Assembly (NCBI GenBank): GCA_945888475.1
Contig: CAMDAB010000003.1
Location: 1-64,000, forward strand
Source: Saprospira grandis DSM 2844
Lineage (GTDB): Bacteria > Bacteroidota > Bacteroidia > Chitinophagales > Saprospiraceae
Length of the DNA stretch: 64,000 nt
Direction of reading: 5' to 3'
Of this stretch, positions 1 to 7,798 are shown one piece after another. The position numbers and the translations under genes are program-made. Numbering within the stretch: the first letter of the stretch is position 1; every line of letters starts with the position of its first letter. The notes under the pieces were generated by a model that did no database searches, was not told where the DNA came from, and was given only the letters and a program-made list of their open reading frames with translations.

Positions 1-72
1 TGATTTTTGCGCACTTAAAATGCCTATAAATCCAAAAAAACTAATTAGAAATACAACTGTTTTGTTTTTCAT
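1..72 (-). CDS. Start of a secreted protein gene (partial)
   Basis: An ATG on the minus strand opens a frame of 24 codons that runs off the window edge. The product starts MKNK, followed by a hydrophobic stretch of about 15 residues and then LSAQKS, a typical Bacteroidota signal peptide ending at Ala-Gln. A TATTTTTG promoter element lies 28 bases upstream. Nothing can be said of the mature protein. The gene is divergent from the DUF5682 gene. Confidence 0.6.
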   Translation of the reverse strand, partial: MKNKTVVFLISFFGFIGILSAQKS

Positions 73-99
73 GATATAATGAGTGAGTATCTTTGAATG

Positions 100-107
100 C
101 AAAAATA
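100..107 (-). promoter_or_regulatory. Candidate -7 element (TATTTTTG)
   Basis: On the minus strand the sequence reads TATTTTTG, matching the Bacteroidota -7 consensus TAnnTTTG, 28 bases before the ATG of the partial secreted gene. No clear TTTG -33 element is seen at the usual spacing, so the call rests on one half-site. Confidence 0.35.
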
Positions 108-250
108 TGCTTTTTTGTTTTGAAGCGCCACTTTTTTATGTTGAATTTGTATTTTAGTAGTAGACATCAGATTGTCATCTTGTAGATAATCAGTATTGAG
201 ACAAGTATAATAATCTGAGATCTGACAATCTGATAATCTGAAATCTGAAA

Positions 251-2473
251 ATGTTTCTCCTCGGCATCCGACATCACGGCTCAGGCTCCTCAAAAAGCCT
301 CATAAAAGCACTGAATATTATTCAGCCAGACCTGATTTTGCTCGAAGGCACTGAAGAAGCAGATGCCCTGCTCAAATATGTTGGGCAAAAAGGATTGGTT
401 CCGCCAGTTGCCATGTTGATGTACAATCCCAAGAATTTTTCAGAGGCAGTTTTTTATCCCTACACCGAGTTTTCGCCCGAATGGCAGAGCATTTTATTTG
501 CCAATAACAATAAGATTCCGATTCAGCATTTCGACTTGCCCCAAAGCATCCGATTTGCGATGAAAACCACAAAAACACAAGAGACTTTTTTCGAAGAAAA
601 TCAGACTGAAAATGACCCGATCAAAAGAGATCCTCTTGGCTTTCTGGCTCGGCTGGCCGGATTCGAAGATGTAGAAAGATGGTGGGAATATAGTTTTGAG
701 CATTACAATGATGACCCAATTGCACTGTTCGAGCAGATAACATCCATGATAACAGCGCTGAGAAGTGAAGAGGAAAAAACTGTTGATGGAAGAAGGGAGG
801 AACTCCTTCGGGAGGCTTATATGCGCAAGACCATCAGAGATGCCATCAAAAAAGGGTATAAAAATATTGCAGTTGTATGTGGCGCCTGGCATACAGCAGC
901 ACTCGATATTGAAAAATTTCAGTCAAAAGCCGATAATGCAGCACTGAAAGCTTTGCCAAAAATAAAGATGCAAGCCACCTGGATTCCCTGGACTTTCGAA
1001 CGTATTTCCAAAAGCAGCGGATATGGGGCGGGGCTTGTATCGCCTGCCTGGTACAGTATGCTTTTTCATTCCGATAATCCCGTAGTGGAGTGGATGTCGA
1101 AAACTGCTGAGCTTTTGCGCCTTGAAGGATTTGAAAATGGATCGGCTCAGGTAATCGATGCAGTAAGACTTTCACATTCTTTGGCAGCAGTAAGGGGCTA
1201 TCTGATGCCTGGAATCGATGAACTCTTCGAGGCCGCTGTAACGGTTTTCGGACAGGGTAATTCCGAATCATTGGAATTGATTCGAAAAACGTTGATTATT
1301 GGTGATAAACTAGGAGAGGTGCCAGATGAAATCAGTAATTTACCCTTACAACAAGACATCGAATCGCAGATAAAGAGTTTGCGGCTCTCCAAATACAAAA
1401 TTTCTGCCGAGCAGGACATCAAAAAAGAAGGCCTTGATCTTCGAAATGAATTCGATCGTTCGCAAAGTAAATTTCTGCATCGACTAAATATTTTGGGTAT
1501 TGACTGGGGTGTAGAAAAAGCTTATTCCGGTCGTGAAAAAACCACGATGAAGGAGTATTGGTCGCTGTCATGGAATCCCGAATTTGTACTGCGTATGATT
1601 GAGGCCTCGATGTATGGCAATGATTTAAAAACTGCTGCGCTGAATATGCTTAAAGCAAGGTCAAATGACAGTAATTCACTTGCATTGCTCACAGCTCAAT
1701 TGACTTCGGCAATAAAAGCCGACCTGCCCGAGGCTATGGATTATATGCTGACAAAAATGAAAGATTCGGCAGCCCTCACCAAAGACATTGCTATGCTGAT
1801 GCAGACAGTGCCTGAGCTTGTAATGGTGTTGCGCTATAGGGATGTCAGAAAAACAGATCTTTCAGCAATTGATGCGCTCATAGCTCAAATTGTACCCAGG
1901 GCTTGCGTGGGATTACCATCAACGGCAGCTTTTATGGATGATGAATCGACAGAAGCACTTTTTAAAATTACTGTTGATTTCAATAGGGCACTCAACCTGC
2001 TCAATAATCATATTTACAAAGATTTATGGCAAAGTTCGTTGATACAACTCTATGAAAACAGACAGGTAAACGGTTTGCTGCGAGGCCTTGCTACCCGACT
2101 GCTCTTCGACAGCAAAATCAACAATCTGGAACAAACAGCTAACCTGATGAGTTTGGAACTCTCAAAGGGAAACCCATTGCCTAAAGCCGCCGCCTGGCTC
2201 GAAGGTTTTTTATACGGCTCGGGTTTATTGCTGATTCACAATGCTGAACTATGGAAAATTTTGGATGAATGGGTCGATCTTTTTCCGGAGGATCAGTTTC
2301 AGGAATTTTTACCAATTCTACGCAGTGTTTTTGCTAATTATTCAAAACCTGAAAGGACTCAGATGCTATCTATTGCCAAAAGCGGTATCGAAAACAGGAA
2401 AAGTACAGCTGTTGAGGGGCTTAATAGTAAATTAGCTACAACAATTTTGGGCGGGCTGAAAAAATGGATTTAG
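251..2473 (+). CDS. DUF5682 family protein (EreA/ChaN/TraB-like fold)
   Basis: A 740-residue protein. The N-terminus carries IRHHGSGS (residues 6-13) and a LLEGTEEAD block (31-39), and residues 209-214 read VCGAWH. These match the DUF5682 family, whose conserved His/Glu motifs (RHHG, EG..EA, GAWH) resemble the EreA/ChaN/TraB-type metal-dependent hydrolase superfamily. The remaining 500 residues are mostly helical and lack recognisable motifs. In other bacteria DUF5682 genes usually sit beside a MoxR-type AAA ATPase, a VWA protein, a SWIM zinc-finger protein and DUF5691; none is adjacent here, so this copy looks isolated unless partners lie elsewhere. The biochemical activity of the family is not established. 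The start has no close competitor, and the spacer upstream is a low-complexity run of ATCTGA-like repeats. The gene is convergent with the ABC ATPase gene. Confidence 0.75.
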   Translation: MFLLGIRHHGSGSSKSLIKALNIIQPDLILLEGTEEADALLKYVGQKGLVPPVAMLMYNPKNFSEAVFYPYTEFSPEWQSILFANNNKIPIQHFDLPQSIRFAMKTTKTQETFFEENQTENDPIKRDPLGFLARLAGFEDVERWWEYSFEHYNDDPIALFEQITSMITALRSEEEKTVDGRREELLREAYMRKTIRDAIKKGYKNIAVVCGAWHTAALDIEKFQSKADNAALKALPKIKMQATWIPWTFERISKSSGYGAGLVSPAWYSMLFHSDNPVVEWMSKTAELLRLEGFENGSAQVIDAVRLSHSLAAVRGYLMPGIDELFEAAVTVFGQGNSESLELIRKTLIIGDKLGEVPDEISNLPLQQDIESQIKSLRLSKYKISAEQDIKKEGLDLRNEFDRSQSKFLHRLNILGIDWGVEKAYSGREKTTMKEYWSLSWNPEFVLRMIEASMYGNDLKTAALNMLKARSNDSNSLALLTAQLTSAIKADLPEAMDYMLTKMKDSAALTKDIAMLMQTVPELVMVLRYRDVRKTDLSAIDALIAQIVPRACVGLPSTAAFMDDESTEALFKITVDFNRALNLLNNHIYKDLWQSSLIQLYENRQVNGLLRGLATRLLFDSKINNLEQTANLMSLELSKGNPLPKAAAWLEGFLYGSGLLLIHNAELWKILDEWVDLFPEDQFQEFLPILRSVFANYSKPERTQMLSIAKSGIENRKSTAVEGLNSKLATTILGGLKKWI

Positions 2474-2532
2474 TAGCAATTCGTATTAAGTAAGCTCCAG
2501 AATTTAAACACAGCGTGCACAAACCCTCGAAA

Positions 2533-2557
2533 GCTTCCTCGATAGCTATCGGGAGGG
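2533..2557. repeat. GATAGCTATC palindromic element in convergent spacer
   Basis: The perfect palindrome GATAGCTATC (2540-2549) is flanked by CCTC and GGGAGG, giving a near-perfect inverted repeat. The same core occurs at 4428, 4481 and 45779, and a variant with the same AGCTTCCTCGA left arm occurs at 45661. It lies in the 139-bp spacer between the converging DUF5682 and ABC ATPase genes, where it could act as a bidirectional 3'-end hairpin. Confidence 0.6.
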
Positions 2558-2612
2558 GTTACACAGAGCAGCACAAAGGATTTCATGGGGTTTTGTTATG
2601 TGTTTTAGAAAA

Positions 2613-3359
2613 TCAGCTTATTAAGCCTTCGAAAACCTCATTCAAAAGGTCTTTGTTATTAAAATCTTCAGCTTCAATTTTTTGGATGCAACGATTGTGC
2701 AAGAGCAAGATTTCATCACAATATTTAAGTGAGAGGTCGATTTCATGCGTAGCGAGTACTATGATTTTATTGGTTTCACTGGCGAGTTTGCTTAATAAAT
2801 CAAAGGTTTTGTGTCGATGCACATAGTCGAGATGCGCAGTAATTTCATCCAGCAAAATTATATGCGTTTCCTGTGCCAATGCTCGCGCAAGCATTGCCGA
2901 TTGTTTTTCGCCATCGCTGCACTGGCTAAGATATTTCTTGCATAGATGGCTGATTCCCATTTTGCTGAAAGACGCATCTATTATTGTTTTGTCTTCATTT
3001 TTTAGATAACCGCTCAGTCCCAGATATGGGTGTCTTCCCAAGGCTACAAGCTCCCAAACAGTTAAAAAGTGATAATCAATTTTTTCTGTTCCGATCCAGC
3101 AAATTTTTCGCGCGAGTTCCTGTGCTGAAAATTTAGACATGGGCTGTTCGTTCAGAGAAATTGTTCCGCCGATCGCCTTGTAAAGCCCGGCCAAATGTTT
3201 CAGCAGCGTGCTTTTTCCACTGCCGTTACGGCCAATCAGTGCATAAAATTTTCCATTTTGAAAATCGGCATCAAAGTTTTCTACCAGCAAGTTTGCTGAA
3301 CTGTAGCCGATATTCAAAGCATTGCAGCTTAGCTTTGTATTTTCTGCCTTAATTACCAT
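2613..3359 (-). CDS. ABC transporter ATPase, siderophore/haem/B12 uptake type
   Basis: A 248-residue ATP-binding subunit of the FecE/HmuV/BtuD class. Walker A is GRNGSGKST (43-51), the signature reads CSDGEKQ (147-153) in place of LSGGQ, Walker B is HIILLDE (166-172), the D-loop AHLD follows, and the H-loop His is in ATHEIDLS (about 205). The SDGEKQ form is familiar from Bacteroidota members of this class. The usual Pro after the Walker B Glu is Ile here. It would energise import of an iron chelate, haem or a corrinoid across the inner membrane, but no permease or binding protein gene is next to it. The ATG lies 7 bases inside the end of hemB, so translation is probably coupled to hemB. Substrate is inferred only from family and neighbour. 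Confidence 0.85.
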   Translation of the reverse strand: MVIKAENTKLSCNALNIGYSSANLLVENFDADFQNGKFYALIGRNGSGKSTLLKHLAGLYKAIGGTISLNEQPMSKFSAQELARKICWIGTEKIDYHFLTVWELVALGRHPYLGLSGYLKNEDKTIIDASFSKMGISHLCKKYLSQCSDGEKQSAMLARALAQETHIILLDEITAHLDYVHRHKTFDLLSKLASETNKIIVLATHEIDLSLKYCDEILLLHNRCIQKIEAEDFNNKDLLNEVFEGLIS

Positions 3360-4345
3360 TGTCCAATTTTGCCCTCTTTGACCATTTCGGCATAGGCTTT
3401 TGCAAAATAAGTAAGGATGACATCTGCTCCGGCTCGGCGGATTGACATCAGCATTTCGGGCATGGCTTTTTCAAAGTTGAGCCAGCCGTTTTGACAGGCA
3501 GCCGTTAGCATGGCACATTCGCCACTTACATTGTAGGCAGCAATGGGCTGTTCAAAATTTTGCTTCAATAAGGCAATGATGTCCAGATAGGGCAGGGCCG
3601 GTTTTACCATTAAAAAGTCGGCACCTTCCTGTACATCCAAACTTGCTTCAATGAGTGCTTCGCGGCTGTTAGCCGGATTCATTTGATATGTTTTCTTATC
3701 GCCCGATTTTGGTGCCGAGTCGAGCGCATCGCGGAATGGTCCATAAAAAGCCGAAGCATATTTGGCAGTGTATGACATAATGGAAACATCTGTAAAACCT
3801 GCTATGTCGAGTGCCTCACGTATGAAACCTACACGGCCGTCCATCATGTCGCTGGGACCGAGGATATCGGCTCCTGCCTGCGCCTGCGCAACCGCCATTT
3901 TAGCTAGAATTGGCAAGCTTGTGTCATTTACAATTTCGCCTTTATCATTCACATAACCGTCATGGCCATCGCTGCTGTATGGATCCATTGCTACATCTGT
4001 CATCAGGCAGATTTCGGGAAAAGTTTCCTTTAGTTTTCTCAAAATGTGCAAATAAAAATTTTCCTCAGCATAGCTGTAGGATGCAATTTTATCTTTGAGT
4101 TCCTCGGCAACTGCCGGAAAAATCACATAAGTATTGATGCCTAATTTCAAACATTGCTCAATTTCGGGCAAAAGCATATCTAAACTCCAACGAAAATTGC
4201 CGGGCAGTGATTTTACCTCGTTTTTGATACCTTTTCCGTCGTAGACAAAAATTGGATAAATTAAATTGTCAACACTCAAATGTGTTTCCTGAGCAAAAGC
4301 TCTGATGGCTTTATTTTTACGATTTCTGCGAGGGCGGATTTGCAT
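3353..4345 (-). CDS. hemB: Delta-aminolevulinic acid dehydratase (porphobilinogen synthase)
   Basis: A 330-residue enzyme that condenses two 5-aminolevulinate molecules to porphobilinogen in tetrapyrrole (haem, sirohaem, B12) synthesis. The two Schiff-base lysines are in SYTAK (K195) and FLMVKPALPYLD (K248). The metal region at 116-130 (TDVAMDPYSSDGHDG) lacks the cysteine triad of zinc enzymes and matches the magnesium-type or zinc-independent class. Length is normal. The basic N-terminus begins at MQIRPRRNR, and no alternative start fits better. The end overlaps the ABC ATPase gene by 7 bases. Confidence 0.96.
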   Translation of the reverse strand: MQIRPRRNRKNKAIRAFAQETHLSVDNLIYPIFVYDGKGIKNEVKSLPGNFRWSLDMLLPEIEQCLKLGINTYVIFPAVAEELKDKIASYSYAEENFYLHILRKLKETFPEICLMTDVAMDPYSSDGHDGYVNDKGEIVNDTSLPILAKMAVAQAQAGADILGPSDMMDGRVGFIREALDIAGFTDVSIMSYTAKYASAFYGPFRDALDSAPKSGDKKTYQMNPANSREALIEASLDVQEGADFLMVKPALPYLDIIALLKQNFEQPIAAYNVSGECAMLTAACQNGWLNFEKAMPEMLMSIRRAGADVILTYFAKAYAEMVKEGKIGQW

Positions 4346-4366
4346 TGGTATAGGAAAGAAATTTTT

Positions 4367-4494
4367 AATTTGAGAAATGAAGTTTCGTGAAACGAAGCTC
4401 CGCGAGGCGAAACGAATTAGTCTATCCGATAGCTATCGGATTGAGTTTTTGAAAATGTCTTGATACTTGATACTTGTCCCGATAGCTATCGGGA
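4367..4494. repeat. Palindrome-rich intergenic repeat (two GATAGCTATC copies)
   Basis: The spacer between hemB and the small membrane protein gene contains a 30-base element (4367-4396) that recurs inverted at 45741-45770 with 3 mismatches, a 16-bp perfect palindrome TCCGATAGCTATCGGA (4425-4440), and an 18-bp perfect palindrome TCCCGATAGCTATCGGGA (4477-4494). The rest is AT-rich low-complexity sequence (TTTCTGA-like). It lies just downstream of the 95-aa gene that ends the surE unit, so it may mark its 3' end. Confidence 0.65.
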
Positions 4495-4533
4495 TGATAC
4501 AAGATTAATTTCTGATTTCTGACAATCTAATTT

Positions 4534-4821
4534 CTACACAAACAAATTCATCGGATTAAAATAAAAAAACCAGACAAAAGAACCAATGATGGTGGGAAAC
4601 ATAATGCCTCTGATGAAATTTTCATATCGCCATCTGTTGGCAAAAATTGTTGGAATAAGGTTAACACAAATAGCAAAAAGACAGACAGAACTAAGTTTGA
4701 AACTAAACTGAACCTCAGTTGAATCGTTCAGAGCCTTGTTCAATAACAATAAAATTCCTAGCGTGAGCAGGGGCAAAACAGTACCCATAATCAGTCCGTA
4801 AATAAATTTATCCTTGATCAT
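4534..4821 (-). CDS. Small three-helix membrane protein of unknown function
   Basis: A 95-residue protein with three hydrophobic segments at about 8-26, 43-60 and 73-90. It has no enzymatic motif. It starts one base after the surE stop codon, so it is almost certainly cotranscribed and translationally coupled with surE. A small membrane protein after surE is a recurring arrangement in Bacteroidota, as far as I recall, but no function is known to me. Confidence 0.7.
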   Translation of the reverse strand: MIKDKFIYGLIMGTVLPLLTLGILLLLNKALNDSTEVQFSFKLSSVCLFAICVNLIPTIFANRWRYENFIRGIMFPTIIGSFVWFFYFNPMNLFV

Positions 4822-4822
4822 T

Positions 4823-5593
4823 TTATCGATTATAGTTTAAATGACTTAATTTAGGAATAGCCTTATGTGCAGTAAGATCGTGCATAGATGGAACAATCGA
4901 TACATAGCCATGTTCGAGCGCCCAGATATCTGTATCTTCGCCCTGGTCTTCGCAGGTAAATCTGCCCGAAAGCCAGTAATAAGGACGTCCGCTTGGATCA
5001 ACATTTGGAATAAATTCTTCGGCCCAGTGACCCTCTGCCTGTCGGCATACTTTTGTACCTTTGATTGACTCAAGTGGCAGGTTTGGAATATTTACATTCA
5101 GCAATAAGGTATCTTGCAATCCTTTTTCCAAAACTGATTCTATAATTTGACCCGCATATAGTTGCGCTGCACTAAAATCGGCATCCATTCTATAGTTCAA
5201 AAGTGAAAAGCCTATAGAGGGTATTTTTTCGATAGAAGCCTCCATCGCTGCAGACATTGTACCTGAGTAAATGATATTGATCGATGAATTGGAACCGTGA
5301 TTGATGCCTGATACACAAAGGTCAATCTTGCGGTCTTTCACCAAGACATGCTTGGCCATTTTGACACAGTCGACCGGAGTTCCTGAACATTCATAGGATT
5401 CAATCCCTTCGAAAAGTTCTACTTTGTAAAGCCTCAGCGGATGTTCCAGGGTAATAGCGTGTCCTTGTCCCGATTGCGGACTGTCGGGAGCAACGACCAA
5501 CACATCTCCAAATTGTCTTGCTGTGTCAATTAACGCTTTGATGCCAGGAGCGCCTATTCCGTCGTCATTTGTGACTAGTATGAGTGGTTTCAT
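4823..5593 (-). CDS. surE: 5'/3'-nucleotidase SurE
   Basis: A 256-residue metal-dependent nucleoside monophosphatase. The N-terminal LVTNDDG supplies metal ligands D10 and D11; SPQSGQGHAIT supplies S41; and VSGINHGSN supplies N98. YSGTMSAAMEA (109-119) is also typical. SurE dephosphorylates nucleotides in the cytoplasm and is linked to stress survival. A TATCTTTG promoter element lies 36 bases upstream, directly after the terminator of the preceding gene, so surE and the 95-aa gene form their own transcript. Confidence 0.95.
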   Translation of the reverse strand: MKPLILVTNDDGIGAPGIKALIDTARQFGDVLVVAPDSPQSGQGHAITLEHPLRLYKVELFEGIESYECSGTPVDCVKMAKHVLVKDRKIDLCVSGINHGSNSSINIIYSGTMSAAMEASIEKIPSIGFSLLNYRMDADFSAAQLYAGQIIESVLEKGLQDTLLLNVNIPNLPLESIKGTKVCRQAEGHWAEEFIPNVDPSGRPYYWLSGRFTCEDQGEDTDIWALEHGYVSIVPSMHDLTAHKAIPKLSHLNYNR

Positions 5594-5628
5594 CTGTGAT
5601 TTTAAATAGTTGAATCTTTTTTGCTGCC

Positions 5629-5636
5629 CAAAGATA
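5629..5636 (-). promoter_or_regulatory. Candidate -7 element for surE (TATCTTTG)
   Basis: The minus strand reads TATCTTTG, a full match to TAnnTTTG, 36 bases before the surE ATG. No TTTG -33 box is visible at the expected distance. It abuts the T-tract of the upstream terminator. Confidence 0.45.
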
Positions 5637-5658
5637 AAAAAAGAGGACCGAAGTCCCC
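5635..5658 (-). terminator. Intrinsic terminator with TTCG tetraloop
   Basis: On the minus strand GGGGAC-TTCG-GTCCTC forms a 6-bp stem (one G-T pair) closed by a UUCG tetraloop, followed by seven T. It lies 106 bases after the stop of the DUF1826-like gene and insulates it from surE. Confidence 0.7.
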
Positions 5659-5763
5659 ATATTTTGAATTTGATTTATTTCTGTATGAGAGATTTTGTTT
5701 TTTGAAGTTAAACTTAACAATTCTAAGTTTTGCTGCTTCCGAAAACTTTCAAATTGAAATCGC

Positions 5764-6438
5764 TCAACAAATCAATAATAATCTTGGTTTTCCATTTTCT
5801 CTGGGAGCTCGGTGAATAGAGGGCTGCACTTCTGAGCCAGGATGTTTTACAGCAAGACGCCATAGATTACCAAGTCCCAGACTGATTGGTACTGCGTCGG
5901 GTTTTGCTTCATAATGCAGATCAAAAAAGTATTCTGCGGCAAAGTCGGCATAGTCATTTTCTGCTATTTCATACATTTTAATGAGCGCTTCCCGAATTTC
6001 GGGAATCATAATCTTCTGAACGGCTTCCAAATTCAACAGAATTTCGCTGCTACTCCCATAATAGGTACAGAGAAAAGTGTCAGTTGCTACTGGAGAACTG
6101 TCCACGTGAAAGGAATATACATCGGTTGAGAAAAAAGTATCCTCTTCCTCAGCCGGATAAGCATTGATGAGATTTAAAACCGGTGCAGCACCATAAGTTT
6201 CCAATAAATTAAAGTCGAAAAGGATTGTTTCTCTGGCAATTTGTCCAGCTTCGCTCAATTCCAGTTCGAGCAGTTCATTTATTTCAATCACTCTAATGTC
6301 AATAGCTGAATTCAACTTTTGAACTATTTCTGCAAAATCGCCTTTGAGTTCACGTTGCCAGCAAAGGGCATTGATTTCGCCAAGGAAAGGAGTCGAAACC
6401 AATGCCGAAAAGCTGTCCAATGTCTTATATTGAGACAT
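5764..6438 (-). CDS. DUF1826-like protein (possible 2OG-Fe(II)-type fold)
   Basis: A 224-residue cytoplasmic protein without signal peptide. The central SFHVDSSP followed by TFLCTYYG, and the C-terminal SIHRAPRENGKPRLLLI, resemble the pattern of DUF1826 proteins (FHVD...CTY.GPGT...HRSP...RLLL), a layout reminiscent of non-haem iron oxygenases in which H-x-D and a distal His bind metal. The GPGTEWL block is poorly kept (GSSSEILL). This assignment is by eye and moderate at best. The gene is monocistronic, with a terminator between it and surE. Confidence 0.5.
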   Translation of the reverse strand: MSQYKTLDSFSALVSTPFLGEINALCWQRELKGDFAEIVQKLNSAIDIRVIEINELLELELSEAGQIARETILFDFNLLETYGAAPVLNLINAYPAEEEDTFFSTDVYSFHVDSSPVATDTFLCTYYGSSSEILLNLEAVQKIMIPEIREALIKMYEIAENDYADFAAEYFFDLHYEAKPDAVPISLGLGNLWRLAVKHPGSEVQPSIHRAPRENGKPRLLLIC

Positions 6439-6476
6439 TAAATTTATATTTCATTATGTGATATTCAAATTGCAAT

Positions 6477-7709
6477 TTATTTTTTCATTGCTTTGAGATA
6501 ATTTGATAAGAAGCAAGAAGTGACTAGCAAATCTTTATCAACCCTGTAAGCCTGTTCAAAAGTCTTCATTTGAACAAAAGTTTCATATACATTTTTTAAA
6601 CTTGAACTAGTCTTAGTCAATTTATTAAAATCTATTTGAGTGAATATGTACTTTTCGATTAACATGTTATAGGCTGTCCCATCAAATAAATCATTCGTTA
6701 TAACTTGATTTACCCCATAAGCATCTGATGAAGGACAAAGCAGAAGTCTATTCTCGAAAGGTATTACATAAGAGCCGTCACTAATGTTAATGGTTTTATT
6801 TTTATTCTGTATTCGGAATAATTTAGTGGACGGATCTTTTATAGCCTTTACATAAAACTGCTCTTTGTCATAATATTTATTGTCAATAAATGGGAATTGA
6901 AAAATAATTTCTTCAATGTTACCATTGCTATTATATTTATAACTAACTTTAAGAGAGTCATAATCCCCATGAAAAACTATTACTCCAGCTCTCGGAGTTT
7001 TATGTAACAAATAACTTTCGTTAATTTTTACATTTTTTAATAACTCATCGTAACTTTTACCCTTAACACTTTCAAGGGTTTTTTCGCTCCAGTCCCATAT
7101 TATTTCCCATAGTTTTTGATGGTCTTTTATGAATCTTTCACCTAGCTTTAAACTCCAACTATCATTATTCAGGCTGCAATAATATTGACCGCTAACCTTT
7201 TCCTGTGTTTGAGACTTTGAAGTATAACTTATGCTTGAAACTCCAATATCCCTTGAGCCGCCAATATTTTGCATGAAGGTTTCTTGTTTATTGGGAACAA
7301 AAAACATTTCACGGTTGATTTTTAGTTTGGTTTTCTTAATTTCCCCATTCGGTTTTTGAAATTCAACTCTTGTAGCAAACATTGAATAAATATGGCAATC
7401 TGGAATAATTTTAGCAGACAGAGCTGAGTTTTTATCATAAAGTTCAATGTTCACGATTTCATTTCCAGCAGCATCTTTATTTCCAGTATTAACTAATTTT
7501 GAAGTGTATTCAGTCGAATTAGAGTTGTACACGTGAATGTGTCTTGATGGTAAATTTGTAAGTTTTTTTGGAGCAAGCACACTATACAAATATGTCCCGT
7601 TCTCATCATAAATCTGATCGGCTGTTTTTTTTGCTTTTTCCACATTTGCCTGCCCAAATAGGGAAAATACATTTAACATCATAGAGATGACAATCAAAGC
7701 GTTTTTCAT
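6477..7709 (-). CDS. Secreted protein of unknown function
   Basis: The best start is the ATG at 7709, which gives a signal peptide (MKNALIVISMMLNVFSLFGQA) and a mature protein of about 390 residues; a longer reading from 7754 would put 15 residues in front of the signal peptide. The mature part has many Lys, Asn and Tyr, no cysteine-rich or T9SS sorting domain, and no motif I recognise. It is probably periplasmic. The codon composition is more AT-rich than that of flanking genes. It runs in the same direction as ftcD with a 89-base gap and no clear terminator between. Confidence 0.7.
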   Translation of the reverse strand: MKNALIVISMMLNVFSLFGQANVEKAKKTADQIYDENGTYLYSVLAPKKLTNLPSRHIHVYNSNSTEYTSKLVNTGNKDAAGNEIVNIELYDKNSALSAKIIPDCHIYSMFATRVEFQKPNGEIKKTKLKINREMFFVPNKQETFMQNIGGSRDIGVSSISYTSKSQTQEKVSGQYYCSLNNDSWSLKLGERFIKDHQKLWEIIWDWSEKTLESVKGKSYDELLKNVKINESYLLHKTPRAGVIVFHGDYDSLKVSYKYNSNGNIEEIIFQFPFIDNKYYDKEQFYVKAIKDPSTKLFRIQNKNKTINISDGSYVIPFENRLLLCPSSDAYGVNQVITNDLFDGTAYNMLIEKYIFTQIDFNKLTKTSSSLKNVYETFVQMKTFEQAYRVDKDLLVTSCFLSNYLKAMKK

Positions 7710-7798
7710 GTAAGGTTTTTTTAAAAAAGTTAAATAAAATATATTTAGAAACAAAAGTTTATATTAGTATATACTTATATTTATTTTCTTGATAGGTT

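Noticed and set aside
69-293. Minus-strand open frame of 74 codons
   Set aside because: It overlaps the start of the DUF5682 gene and lies over the promoter and 5' end of the partial secreted gene on the same strand; its composition is that of the ATCTGA-like spacer.
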